Source of the DNA: Toxorhynchites rutilus septentrionalis
Lineage: Eukaryota; Arthropoda; Insecta; Diptera; Culicidae
Length of the DNA: 64,000 nt
NCBI RefSeq assembly: GCF_029784135.1
Contig: NC_073746.1
Span: 284,839,348-284,903,347 of the forward strand
Direction of reading: 5' to 3'
Part shown: piece after piece, positions 22,746 through 35,029 of the stretch
How positions within the stretch are numbered: the stretch's first letter is position 1
How the letters are laid out: every line of letters begins with the position of its first letter
Program-made: the position numbers and the translations under genes
Notes under the pieces: generated by a model
Told to the model about the DNA's origin: nothing
The model's input: only the letters and a program-made list of their open reading frames with translations
Database searches by the model: none

Positions 22746-23869
22746 CTACTAGACGGTATAAAAATCGATGCGGTGCTTAAACCGAACGAAATTGCATCAC
22801 TGTGTTTGTTGGATCGAAAACACCAGGACGGTTCTTCAGTGTAAATGTGTCTCTTGGCGCTTGAACTTGCAAGTCTACAGCAGAAACTCTTTTGCAAAAA
22901 TACCTATGAAAAGAACTCCTCCTACTTGGCAAACGGTGGAATAAAATACGTTGCAACAGCGAAGGAAAATTGAAACTCGTTTGCTGCTGCTGACGATGTT
23001 GTTGCTGATGCCGGTGCTGTTGCTAATGCCGATGCTGCTGCTAAGGTTGTTTATGTTGGTGTTGCTGCCTTGCTACCGCTCCTGTTGATGATAATGGATT
23101 TGGAATTGTATTTCGCTGCTATTATAGTAGCTCCTTTTGGTCGGTATTATTTGAGCAACACAGATTGAGGGATTTGTTGCGTTTAGATAATGCTTGACAT
23201 TTTACAATTATTCTAATTTTTTGCGTCACTTTTTTATGCATATATAATCGAAATTTCAGCCAAATCGATCGTATAGACCCTGAAATGAATGTGGGTTAAG
23301 AACAAGGTTTCTAGAAAACCCCCTTTTTATCTAACTTATATTGTCTTTGCGATGCGTTTTCACAAATGGAGCGAATAATTAACAAACAAGTTACTCTATG
23401 TTTTAACGTAGGACTAGGTCTTTGACTTCTATATAGGGGGCGGTCACTACGAAAAATGCAACGTTTTTTAAGGGAGTATCTTGTGTAGAGATACGAATTT
23501 CGGACATTTGTTATAGTTCCGTAAAAATAAAACTAAGGAAATTTTTACTATCCATTATATCATTATTTGTTCGTTTATCTTTTAACAATAAAACAAAAAT
23601 TGAACGGAGAAAAAATATTCATAACTAGAACAGTTAAGAGCTGATGAAGTGAGAGAGTTAAAAAACAAGTTTTTCCATGGCGTACACAAATCCAGCTCTT
23701 CTAGTTATCAGAAACAAAACAATCTAACACATTCTGAATCAGTAAAGATGCCGCTATCGCATGAACCTCGGACAAGTTAAAAAAAAACTTTTTTGATAAA
23801 ATGGCGGCCGTTTGATAAAATGGCGGCGCGATTTGAAACGTCTTTTCTTACGTTTCCCGATTTTTTAAA
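22746..23869. other. Intergenic DNA with degenerate GCT/GTT trinucleotides
   Basis: A broken TGCTGCTGATG-type trinucleotide tract lies at 22979-23075. The remainder is AT-rich. A near-palindrome ACGTAGGACTAGGTC occurs at 23406. Confidence 0.4.
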
Positions 23870-24190
23870 AATAGTATAATTTAAAAAATATCCCTTTTTT
23901 TAGAGGTTCATGCGATAGTGAGATTGTATCCATATGAATTCGGCATGAATCGGTTCAGTAGAACTTGAGATATCATGTACTCCAGTTTCAAAAAACTAGC
24001 TTCGAGAAAAACGCATTTGAAATTCACTGTTATGGCCGTACCAGGTTAGATACCGCATCACTAAAATGGCTCGCAAAAAGGGCTAACTCGGTGAATAATA
24101 GTATTTTCGATTCGTCCTTTCTAGGATATATTCTTGAATGCCTAAACTACAGAAATAAAGAGGAAAAAATAGTTTTTTTTTCAAATTTCC
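23870..24190. repeat. Dispersed repeat E, copy 1
   Basis: Sequence here is inverted at 44690-44960. Examples are ATCGGTTCAGTAGAACTTGA (23949) against TCTACTGAACCGATTC (44880), and GTACCAGGTTAGATACCGCA (24037) against TGCGGTATCTTACCTGGTAC (44780). A third related piece is at 63190-63430. The class is unknown. Confidence 0.65.
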
Positions 24191-25612
24191 AGATTAGAAT
24201 ACTGCCCTAAGAGTTTTCAAATGCATATTACGCAGAATCGTTCTCACGAAATATGTTATAATATATAACATTAGACGGCAAAGACACGGCCTGGCGGCCT
24301 GAGACATCAACAGTGGAAACAACAAAACAAGTGAGAAATTTTACAAATAAAAGAGGTATGTTTTGCGAGCGGATGTGAAGGTAAATCATTTATTATGCAT
24401 CCTTTTTTTAAACTTTTCCCATGAATGTTGTATGCAACACAAAATTATGTGCAATAATTCGTTCTATCAAACAAATTAGCAAGACCTTATTCAAATATAA
24501 AGATGTTGAAGTAATCAGATGCAAGATTTCATGCATCACTCGAGTTTCATGCAAGATTTCATCAAAGCAACGAGGAAAGTGCAATCCATACAGTGAGCGT
24601 TCGTTAATTGGGCCGGAAAATCAATCCATTTATCGAACTTTACTCGCTAACTGGACTGCAAAACAGCAAAAGTGATACTTCAAATTGAAGATGGCATCTA
24701 TTAATGACACATAAGTGCTTTGCAGCCCAGTTAACGTACGCTCTAGATAAGTTGAAGATAGTCCAGTTAGCAAATGACTTCTGTATATGACAGGGTGACG
24801 AACATCTTACGGTGGGTTTAGACTAGTGATATATTCATGTGAAAAAATATGATGAGATTTATAGAAATCGCATCAACCGTTTACACTGGCGCGAACTTAT
24901 ATAATGTATATATTCATATTTTCACCTTCATATTTGATGTAATCAATAATGATATAATTTGTTTTGTTTACCGATCCACATATACTTCATCTACCATTCC
25001 ACCCTGTTATGTGTCACACTGATATTCATTGATCATTTTCAGTTAGACAGTTCCTGCCAGAAGCTAATTTTCTTTTTTTGTTCGTTACAAACCGTTTGGG
25101 GGCTATGAGTACACATAACAAAAGGCTCTTTCAAGGACTACAATTTGAAGTTTCAAAAGAGTTGAACTAACAGATTTCTGAACAATGAAAAGAATTACAT
25201 TTGAAAAAACAATTCTTCTGAACAATCACAGTCCTACGTCAAACATTCGTCTGTGCCCCTAGGCTCAGACCCTTCTACTTTTCAGAGTTGTTAACATTGT
25301 TGATGTTATAAGCAACTCTATAATGTAAATATTAAAAAAAATGGATACGTCGATTTTCCAGTTCGGAAGACCCCTTCTGAAGTGATAGAAGAAGTAGAAG
25401 CCGTCATAGCCGTGGTAGAAGAAGAAGTCAATGAGTTGCATAGTTAGAAGAAAAGGTACGAGTGAAAAAAGATGACATTTGAAGAAGTAGAAGAAAGAGG
25501 AAAAGAAGTATGAGTAGAATAAAAAGAATCGAAAGAAAATAAAGTCCGAGTATCAGTAGAAATATATGGTCGGTGGTTATTCAGAGGGAACCGAGGTATG
25601 TTGTTGAGAATA
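24191..25612. other. Intergenic DNA with a purine-rich tract
   Basis: 25375-25560 is strongly GA-rich (AGAAGAAGTAGAAG-type units) and may be a decayed microsatellite. The 84-codon ORF at 24421 has no domain. Nothing else is recognised. Confidence 0.35.
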
Positions 25613-26999
25613 TCTATCTTCTATATAAACAAAAATGGATTTCTGTCTGTCTGGCTGTCTGTCTGTCTGATTCTTTTGGACTCGGAAACTATTTAACCGA
25701 TCAACATTAAAATTGATATGTGGGTTTTTTGGGGCCGGGGAAGGTTTTCGTGATAGTTTGAGACCCCTCCCCTCTCTCTAAGGGGAGGAGAGGACTGCCA
25801 TACAAATTAAACACAAAATTCTACATTACTCGGGAATTAATCAAGCAAATGAATCCAAATTAGGCATAGTGAGGTTTTAGGGTGCAATAAATGTTTCTAT
25901 GGTGATTAGACTCTCCACCCCCCTCTCTAAGGGGGGCTGTCATACAAATTAAACACAAATTTCTGCATTACTCAAGAATTATTCAAGCAAATGAAACCAA
26001 ATTAGGCATATTGAGGTTTAAGGGTGCAATTAATGTTTATATGGTGATTACTCTCTCCACCCCATTCTCTAAGGGGGGGGCTGCCATACAAATGAAACAC
26101 AAATTTCTGCATAACTCGAAAACTAATCAAGCAAATGGAGCCAAATTTGGCATTTGGAGCACGAAACGTTTCTATGGTGAATACACTCCTTCCCCTCTCT
26201 AAGGGTGGCTGCCATACAAACGAAACACAAACTTCTGCATAACTCGAGAACTAATCAAACACAATTTGGGATGTGAGGGTTTTTGGGTATGAAAAATGTT
26301 TCTATAATGGTATGACACCCCTCCCTCCTCTGGAATGGAGAGAGGGTTCCATAAAAATATTACTCATATTTCAACCAAAAATATTCCAATCAAACATGAC
26401 AATTGAAAATTTTCGAGAAAATTCTGAAGAAAAAAGGGAAAATTCGGAAAATAAAATGAGAAACATGTTATTTGCAAGTGATTGAAAAATCTTGAACGAA
26501 AATTGTGTCTGAATATAATCTGATATTATAATGATGAGTTTTGTTAGTAATACTAGGAATTTTATAGTAAAAGGTAAATTCAACGGGGTCGAATAGAAGA
26601 TGTACAATTCGTAGTTGCTCTCCGTGATTGACCTGAACCAACCAAATTGCACAAAGAACACACAGAATGACGCTTGGGACTAGCAAATCATTCTCGTTGT
26701 GCAATTTTCGGTGATTCGAACTTTAAATGGTCAATAACGACACCGGCCCCGTCCTTACAGTCACCAGGGGAAGGGAAGGAATGTTAGTATGATATTCGCC
26801 GCTCGAAGGCCAGAAGGGTCGCCTCTATAGCGTGGTTCCCTAGCGTTTATCATGGAAGGGATATTTGTTAGTGGGATTGGTTAAAAATCAGGATTCACTG
26901 CGGTAAGTGATGTGATTCTGTAAACGCGGTCCACCTTTTAAATCCTGTTAAAAATGTAAAAATATTATAGAAATAATTGAACTGGCTATATATTACTCT

Positions 27000-27535
27000 T
27001 AAAATATGTCGTACTGTATTGCATTCAATCGAAGTTAACTGTGGGAAACTTGAAAAAGTAACCGAGAATACTCATCTAAACCTAATTGTTCCAGTGATAT
27101 ATTATATATATTAATCATCGAGCGTACTCTTTATCGAACTCCAATCGTGACGGTAAAGAGATATACTTTAGAAGCCTGAGAAGGCCACCGAGAGAACTCC
27201 TATAAAACCAATAAGACCGAAAATATATATTGTTATTCATTGTCCGTATTGTATATTAAACTCCAATTGCGCAATTTTATCTTAGAGAAACCTTAGAAGG
27301 TAACCGAAAGAACTGCTATAAAACTAATGTGAGCGGAAATTTAAATCGTTATTCGTCGTGCGTATTCTTTATTGAACTCCAATTGCGACGGCGGAGAGTT
27401 ATTTTTAGAAAAACTGAGATGGTATCCGAAAGATTTACTCTAAAACAGTTCGGACCGGTGATATATTCCGTTATTCATCGGACGTACTTTTTATCGAACT
27501 ATATTCACGACGGCGCAATTGAATTCAAGAAATAA
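27000..27535 (-). repeat. ~120-bp monomer array (four or more units)
   Basis: Repeated elements on the + strand are TTTATCGAACTCCAATCGTG (27131), TATTGAACTCCAATTGCGAC (27369) and related sites near 27250 and 27490. Each is followed by AGAA...CTGAGAAGG and a CGGAAATTT or CGGTGATAT block. Spacing is 115-125 bp. Confidence 0.7.
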
Positions 27536-28078
27536 AGATATAAACTAGAACTAAATAATTAAATACATAATGAATTAAAGTAGTAAAAAATTGAAGAACA
27601 ATTGAAGCACACGAACAACAAAACAACAAAACAAAAAGCGCTATGACAGAACAACAAAAATTCAATTTTGACATATTTACACACATATGGAGTTTCATTG
27701 CAATGATATTTTACTTATAATATATATCGGTGATCTGGAATCTAAATCAAAAAATTCAATTGAAACGCAGATAAACGAATGGCCGTTATAAAGCGATGTA
27801 CATAGCCAACTACCAGAGGAATGCCATTATTTCATACACAAAATTGCACAAATTAAAAAAAAATAGCACATATATCCGCATACAATAATAATTGCCTCTG
27901 AAAGAAAATATTGTAATTTGGTTGATCATGAGAAGAAATGGGTGACACATAGAGACAGTTTTTCGCCTTCAGAAGATATTTGAAAAAAAAATCTGGCATC
28001 CATGAACACTAGAAAACATCATACATATGCACACACATATGTAAGAGAATCTAAATACAAAAAATACAAACCAAAAAC

Positions 28079-28100
28079 AAACACACACACACACACACAG
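28079..28100. repeat. (CA)n microsatellite
   Basis: An uninterrupted CA dinucleotide run of about 10 repeats. Confidence 0.9.
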
Positions 28101-28637
28101 AGATTCTTACCACGCCACTAAATAAAACTGTAAACCTATAATATATGTAAAAGGGGATATAGAGAAAACTTAGCTGGTTCCTTTCATGGTGATATTACCG
28201 CTGCGTTCTCATGTAGCATAACACGAGAGATATGCGTTCTCCACGAAATAAACACGCCATCCAAGTTCTCCTCAATACATTCACACGTCGAATAGAGGAA
28301 CTTCACCACATAATGAATAGCGCGCAACGATCACGAACACAACGACACACATAGATTTCACAAGTAAAGATGGCTTCGCACGATCAATTCAACAATTCAT
28401 CCCTTTTTTTATCATTCAATCAGGGAATCCAAGCATGTTTCTACGAATTTCGACTCCACTTAGATACGAACCATATTTTTCACTCATTTCACAAACCACA
28501 AAACTCAATAGCAACAGACAACACAAACATTCAAAGATATTAACACGGAGCGAAAATGCACACATCCGCTCCATTACGTTGCTCCCGTGAATGTTTGAAA
28601 GTATTGATAACAAAAAAACAAATTTTGGGCGGGCGAA

Positions 28638-28945
<308 letters not shown>

Positions 28946-29560
28946 TATTGATTGCATTAGGTTAACTTTTTCGTAAGCTACACACCATATTTACCAGATT
29001 TGGAATATCGGGCGTACATCACGATTAACGTATCGATTTTTTTTGGAATGATCAACGAAACCCCCTTGCAGCACCAAACTTCAAGTTCGTTCTTCTCGAA
29101 ATCATAAAAATATTACATGGTTCGGTCTGATTTAACACCGACCATATAAGGTTGAAGAAGAAGGAAATGTTGAATAACCAAAAGAAAGGAGAAGATAGTT
29201 TGATAATGTGGGAAGCTTCGAAGACATTTTTCAGTAGAAACCAAAATTTCTACAATGCTTTTTCTCTATAACATTTCATATCTCTTTCTCCAGTTTTTTT
29301 TGCTTATGTTGATTTCGATAGTCACATTGAGTCGTGTTAGAGATAGTTCCAATGCCACAGCGAAATAGTACATCAATCAGAAAATACGTTAGAGTGATCA
29401 CTTAGTGGTATTCTGTAGCGCAGCACCGAAATAGGAGTCTGGGCAGCCAACCGGCTTCAGCAAATTATAATAAAGGAATAAGCGTAGTGTAACATAATTA
29501 AGAACATGTTGCTTGTACTGTTGCATGCCAACTAATTTGTGATCACGATTTCGTAGGATC
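28946..29560. other. Intergenic DNA, nothing recognised
   Basis: AT-rich. No repeat partner or coding signal. Confidence 0.3.
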
Positions 29561-31160
29561 AAAATCTATGAGTAAGGACATGATTTCTCTCGTTCGCTAC
29601 CACTGCAGCAATTGCAACCCGAACTCCATTCCTCGTTCGTAGGTTAATACTAATTCAAAACGTGAACCAAATGGAAGCCCGCACATAATTTGCCGCGGAA
29701 AGCTCAGCACAAATTACTTCCCTCTCGAGTGACTAATTATTTGCGCGCTAAAGAGCTATTAATCGCAATTCCCACCACCGACGGCAGCGAAAACCGGGAG
29801 CTGCGCAAGCACACATCGCGCTGCCAGGTAAGGTACGGAGCATTTCCACGTCCAATCCGCTGCTGATAAACTACCACCGAGACGAAACGCGGACTACCGT
29901 ACCCTAAGAGAGGGACTCTGTCCCTGTCCGGTCCAATCCGGTGCCTTAACAAACAACAATGTAGGAAAACTGATGTTGCCCGAGCTTCGGTGTGTTCCGC
30001 CGACTTTCCCTTTGCCATGCGCTGCCAATACCCTAGCCGCTAGACCCGAATGTGTCAGCTGTTTACATTTATATGCTCATTTTAGCGGTCGCTGATTGCA
30101 GCATTGCATTTAGCGCGCACGTATTTGCGCACTGCGAAGGAAGATAAGTGATGTTATCTTATGATGAATCGCCTCACCGCCGCTTGACTGACATCGCGCC
30201 GAGTTGCATCGGTCGGATGGGCCGCGAGTGCGCATGAGATGCAATGTAGGTACATTTGCGCAAAACAAAAAGAAAACTAAAGCTCGTCGTGCTAAACATT
30301 ACCGTGAAAATGGGAAACTTTTCTCGAACGTCGTGAGCGGAGGTGAGCGCGGGAAAATCAAACCAACTGACAGCGGACTGTTTTCTGTGTTGTTAATTAT
30401 GCTCCGCCGTTAAGATTCCAACACGCGAGAGCGCGGTGAATTAGCCCGAATCGACAGGTCTCGCGCTTATGTTACATTGAATGGGATTAAGGTTTACATC
30501 GATGGTGGCCACTTAGAAGCTTCCATCAGTGCGCTACTGCTGCTGCTGCTGCTTTTGCTAATGGTATGGACGGTGATTACTCCAATCTTGATATGCAGCG
30601 GCAAGGTTATTGGCAACATAGCGCGGCGAAAATGACGTGCGTTGTATGTGATTACTGGTGAACGTGTTTTCCCGGATGGCCCTCTTTCCGGTTCGGCAGT
30701 GGGTGTCTACCGGCTAGGGTTTCCGTATATTTACAACCAACTGATCAACAACGATTGGAGGAGTTGAATGTTAAATACGCGATGTCTTCTATCTTCAACT
30801 CGGAAACTCTCACACTCGTCCGAGTAGATCCCATGTGCTACCAAGCGTGTTGAGTTATTGAATTGCTTGAGAGGGATCCTCATTACCAAACCGTTTCCTG
30901 ACGACAACCGACGATAATCGTCTGGAGTCTTGCTTTGTTGTTGATGGCGACAAAGTTGGGTTGACTAAACGAGACGCCGTATATGATGAAACAGGGATCT
31001 TTGGCTTTCTGGAAGATCTATTATTAAAGGCAAAGATACATCGAGAGATCCGATGGATGATTGGATAATAACAGTAATCGGTTTGATAAATTGTTTGTTT
31101 TGCCCTCGGGGCAATAATTTACAGTCAATCATAGCGCTTACAAAAACCGTACAGAGTATG
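29561..31160. other. GC-richer single-copy island, no gene recognised
   Basis: The most GC-rich part lies at 29720-30720, with a CTG tract at 30535-30556, a CAGCTG E-box at 30057 and several GCGCGC-like clusters. The ORFs 30018-29737 (minus) and 30204-30413 (plus) have no domain. CCAG followed by GTAAGG at 29827 resembles a splice donor but lacks a supporting exon. It could be promoter-proximal or intronic regulatory DNA. Confidence 0.4.
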
Positions 31161-31215
31161 CGTTAATGAACAAGTTGGAAGAAATCCGGTCGAAAAACGT
31201 CGAAGACGATATGTT

Positions 31216-31422
31216 TTATGTGTTATTAAAATACTTGAATGTAGTATCGATTTCGAATATTGTACATACACGAAGCGTTTGTGCTGTGCTTCCAAAAATA
31301 AGTCTCATGGGCTGTTCATTATTAGAACATGCTGAAAACCGCAACAAAATGCGTAATTTGAGTTCCGGGAATAGGAAATAGTCACAAGGAACCATATCTG
31401 GAAAGCACGGTGCTTGTGCCAT
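31216..31422 (-). pseudogene. mariner-like transposase fragment
   Basis: The minus strand encodes APCFPDMVPCDYFLFPELKL, which matches the third catalytic block of mariner transposases (SPDLAPCDYFLFPKLK pattern; the serine before PD is changed to phenylalanine). Downstream residues lose similarity within about 20 codons. No TIR is visible around it. It is a short, old remnant. Confidence 0.55.
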
Positions 31423-31742
31423 TTTTGGTCAAATTGCGTTGAAATTTTTGAAGAAAATTAAGCTCTTTTGGCACTAGTCGTGTCGCGACTTTTCTCGTGC
31501 CCGAAACATCAACCAAGATATGAGGAACAGTCTCGTGAGCAGTGTTGCCACATTTTCATCTGTACCGGAAGGGGTACAAATCTTTTTCATCTGTACTTTT
31601 CCTCCACAAAACCTGTGCCATCGAAAATATTCGATGTAGAGAAAAATCTGTTTTATCAGCATGAAAAAATACTTATATGCAGCCATTCCATGCCAAACCG
31701 ATATAGTAATTCTCAGATTTTCGTGAAAAGTGGTAATTTTTT

Positions 31743-33769
31743 TTTTAGAAAGAATATAAATCTCTCCGCTCACCCCCTCCTCGAAGAAACTCTGTTATGA
31801 GCTTCCGGGAGTTGGGCGCCATTTATTAAACACATTATTACACACAAGGAAAGGGATGCTAAGGGGTGAACGGGAAAACATAAAAGGGACGATGTTTGGA
31901 TTCCAGTGAAAAACAATTTTTTTTAAGAGATCCAAGTATAATTACAATACAACATAATATCAATAATTAGGAGAACATTAACAATAAATAGAACTGGCAC
32001 GCGTATTTAGAGAAAGACTTTGTGAACATGAAGAGTTATTACAGGAATTGTTATGCTTGTTCGTTGTTCAAATTATTAAAGCGTTAATTGTCGATTTTAG
32101 ATGTTTCTTTAATTTCTTTTTGAAGAGATCATAGCGTGTGATAAGTCGGTTTTCAGACGGTAATACATTGAAATAAGACGGTCCATAGAATAGAATGCGA
32201 TGCTGGCCTATACTAGTCGTTGCTCGACTTCGTACTAAATTCTGGGCTTGTCGTGTGCTGTGTTGGTGCTTTGCTGTAGGGATTTGTCAATAATAACACT
32301 ATGTACAAGTTTACAAGTCTGAAGTTCACGTAGTTATCGGACTATTGCAGTATACAATTAGGGTTGTCAGAGTATAATTCCAGAGTAGGATGTACAGTCA
32401 GTAGCCTATATATTATTTTCAAGCATCTATTTTGCAATGATTGAACCTGTCTTTTTTTGAAGTCTTCTTTGCATGCATGACCCCACACTATTATATCATA
32501 CTGCAGTTGAGAGTGAATGCATGCAAAATAAAAATTGATTAGAGCTTTCTGTGGTACAAAAGTGAGTATTCTTTTTAAAATCCCGCAAAGTGAGGAGATT
32601 TTTTTTCGAGATAATTTATATGATACATCCACGATAGGTTTACGTCTAACAGAACCCCAAAATATTTTAAGTGTGAAACTCTCCCAATTGAAACATCCGT
32701 AATTGCGGGGTCAGAGTAAATGGGGATTTTTTCCTTGGAGAATGATAGAGCATGTATTTGGTTTTCGATAATTTAATTTTCACAATTTTTCACATACTGG
32801 ATTGGTTCATACTGTTCCATTTTTCAACCTGTGTCTTCCTCGGTACGTGATTTAACAATTCTTGTAGATGAGTGTCGCTAGGCCGTCTTTTTAATTTCTT
32901 TAAATATCAATTTTTGATTTTTGTCAATTTCCATAGATCGTAGGTCATCCAAGGGCAATAACTACCCTTAGTATTGACCTTTACCGAGATGGTTCTGGAA
33001 CGTTCCAATAGCATCGAGTTGTATGTCGACGAGATATTAGCAAGACACTCGTCAACATTTTCTCCGCAAGTCACAGTATCTAAAAAAATAGAAAAGCATG
33101 CGTTCAGTTTATTGTGATCAATTATTGTTTTATTTAATTTAGCTTTCGCTCTGGGACCATGCATTTTGAACGACGACACTATCAGTGAATGGTCACTGAG
33201 ATCGGAAAACACAGTATCGTTGCGAATGTTCGGCGCGTCTATAATTTTACACACAACATGGTCTAAGATGTTATTACTTGCTGTACGTTTAGTGAATGTA
33301 TTTGAACACAAGAAACCTAATGATTGAAGGAGGTTGCTATAACGTAACACAGTATTATTATTAGACAGATTCACAGAAACATTTATATCACCTACAATAA
33401 AAAATGGTCTTTGTTGTGACGAATTAAGTCTATTCTCTAAGAAGTCATAACATTTATTAAAGTCAAACGAAGGTGGACGATACACAGTTAAACATCGAAA
33501 AATTGAGTATTTATTGAAAGTTCTATTTATATATAGTGAAATCCATCAATGTTTTGGTTGTCAATAATTTATGTTTGATGGATCCCATTGAAGTATTTTG
33601 AGATAGTCACCGTCAATATTTTTATAGCTACTGTTGAAGTCATTTACGTCGAGATGGGAAAAAATTGTAGCGTCTGTATGAGTCATTGATGTAGTGATTG
33701 TCCAAGAAAAAAAACATCAGTACGTTTTAGTCGAAGAAAATTAGAGAGCGTTGTTGTCTGTTCGTTTTC
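31743..33769 (-). mobile_element. CR1/L2-like non-LTR retrotransposon, internally deleted, nested in family A
   Basis: The insertion is on the minus strand, with its 3' end marked by a poly-A (poly-T at 31737-31746 on the + strand). Endonuclease and C-terminal ORF2 remnants are followed by ~325 bp of 3' UTR (32067-31743). The poly-T on both sides makes the exact target duplication unreadable. The reverse-transcriptase core is deleted at about 32880. Confidence 0.78.
32068..33720 (-). pseudogene. LINE ORF2 pseudogene: endonuclease and C-terminal domain
   Basis: ORF2 of such elements nicks target DNA and reverse-transcribes the RNA. On the minus strand, 33485-32907 encodes an apurinic-type endonuclease: VYRPPSFDFNK, PFFIVGDINVSV, NNILDHVV and the catalytic SDHSLIVSSF. 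After KKLKRRPSDTHLQ at 32880 the sequence jumps to the end of the RT palm, KLSKTKYM, then HLKYFGVLLDVNLSW, then ALINFYFACIHSQLQYDIIV. The RT YxDD core is missing. The C terminus is in another frame: GPSYFNVLPSENR, then LFKKKLKKHLKS, with a stop at 32068. Frameshifts are seen at the A-runs near 32730 and 32596 and again after 32342. The clade is inferred from the C-terminal pattern. Confidence 0.82.
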
Positions 33770-34230
33770 TTTTTTTTTTGTTCTTTACCACAAAACATTA
33801 GACCCGTATTTTTTTTTCGTTGATTTTCCAAAGTTAACCGATGGTTCGAAAAAACAATTTTTTTAACTTTGAAAAATAATATTTCAAAAACGAAAAAAAT
33901 CGAGATATGTTATGTGAAAAATCCTCAACTTTCAAGGAAAAATATAAAAAATAGCGCCCTCTTGTCCAAAGTCATGAAAACAACAAAACACAACTACAAT
34001 CAACAATTACGAAAACAAAATCCATTGTTTTTGCAAGTTCAATATTTTTTAACAAAAGGCTAGCTCATTGGCTTCAATTTTAAAAGTTATAAAATTTTGA
34101 ATAAAGTCATTTTTGGGAAAAAGTTGAACAAAATGATTTTTCGGACCACCACCATTTACAATAAAGACCAAAACAGTCACTTTTCATGGAAATATGAGAA
34201 CCATTATGTAGGTTTAGCATGGAATGGCTG

Positions 34231-34905
34231 TATATTTTCTACAAAATATTAGATTTACTTACTAACTTCATATTATATTTGCTTACTCCAAATACCACAT
34301 TTGATGTAAAAATTTTCGATCTGCCGCCACGATATTCAATCGAATCTTTTGAGCTTAAAATTGCGAAATTTCTGTTGAGAAAATAGTACTCAAGTCTCAA
34401 ATTACTCATCTATTTGATAATTGGCCATCACACTCTTGCTAAACTTTGACTGCATCAGTTATTATCAGTTTCGAATTGCCTCATGCTTTTTGATCAACTG
34501 TTTAGAATTCAAGATTTGGATCATCGTATCGTTGCTCTGTCGATTGAGATGTTTAGTTTTGTTATTGTTATAACCAGAACAAAATCAATCGACAGTTGCC
34601 GAGGATTGATACATAGTAAAAATATTAAAACGCGAGCAAAATTTCTTTCGGGCAACCGATTTGTGTTCAATAGAGATTTCTCTACAGAGCAATTTCATAT
34701 TTGATATTCACTCTCCCTCATATAAACCTGAAAATGCTTCCAGTTCTTTTTTGGTGCTTGTTAGATTGGGAATGTTTCAGGGATTTAACGATTGAACGCA
34801 GGAGCTTTGGGAGTTCAACCATCGGAATCAAATCTCTGCCTGCGAGTGCGAGAGTCTGCGAGTGATCGGCAAAGCAGCGCAAAATAGCGTCATTGGTCCT
34901 ATAAA
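34231..34905. other. AT-rich DNA, nothing recognised
   Basis: No domain-bearing ORF and no repeat partner seen. Confidence 0.3.
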
Positions 34906-35029
34906 AAACTACCATGTACATTTTGTTTATTGGCCCAAAAAAATGACCTGTGCAACATTTTAGCTCAATCGGACATGAATTAGAGGTGCCTCAAAGCGCT
35001 CAAAGTTTTGATTTTTTGCCCACTCAGGC

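Larger units (their letters stand above)
26601..28560 (-). repeat. Composite repeat (R copy 3 + monomers + ~1 kb) inserted in H1
   Basis: Repeat R is inverted at 26601-26897 and then preceded, in its own orientation, by four or more ~120-bp monomers (27000-27535) and a further AT-rich kilobase to about 28560. The conserved link CGCGTTTA...AATCACATCACTTACC joins R to the monomers, as in copy 2. The minus-strand ORF 28613-28416 has no known domain. The order monomers then promoter-like block suggests the 5' regulatory part of a retroelement, but no coding region remains. Confidence 0.6.
25613..28637 (+). mobile_element. Helentron-like element H1, interrupted
   Basis: The 5' part reads CTATATAAACAAAAATGG, then CTGTCTG repeats, then GGGGCCGGGGAAGG. 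Four units of a 128-144 bp minisatellite follow, with CTGCCATACAAAT-type cores at about 25795, 25937, 26081 and 26209. Homology with H2 (36129-37295) runs to about 26600 and resumes at GTGAATGTTTGAAAGTATTG (28587), ending TTTTGGGCGGGCGAA at 28637. The intervening ~1.95 kb is a later insertion. Helentron-like classification is inferred from the 5' TATATAAA-ATGGA start, the minisatellite and the GGGCG end. No Rep/helicase is present, so it is non-autonomous. Confidence 0.6.
31680..34230. mobile_element. Family A copy split by a LINE insertion
   Basis: The left end CAGCCATTCCATGCCAAACC runs through GATTTTCGTGAAAAGTGG to a poly-T at about 31742. The rest of the consensus resumes at TTTGTTCTTTACCACAAAAC (33769) and continues to GGCATGGAATGGCTG-type sequence ending at 34230. 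Joined over the gap, the two parts give a copy of ~530 bp, equivalent to the short form at 16741. Confidence 0.75.

Noticed and set aside
29737..30018. 93-codon minus-strand ORF in a GC-richer island
   Set aside because: GC content lengthens chance ORFs. No domain or splice border was found.
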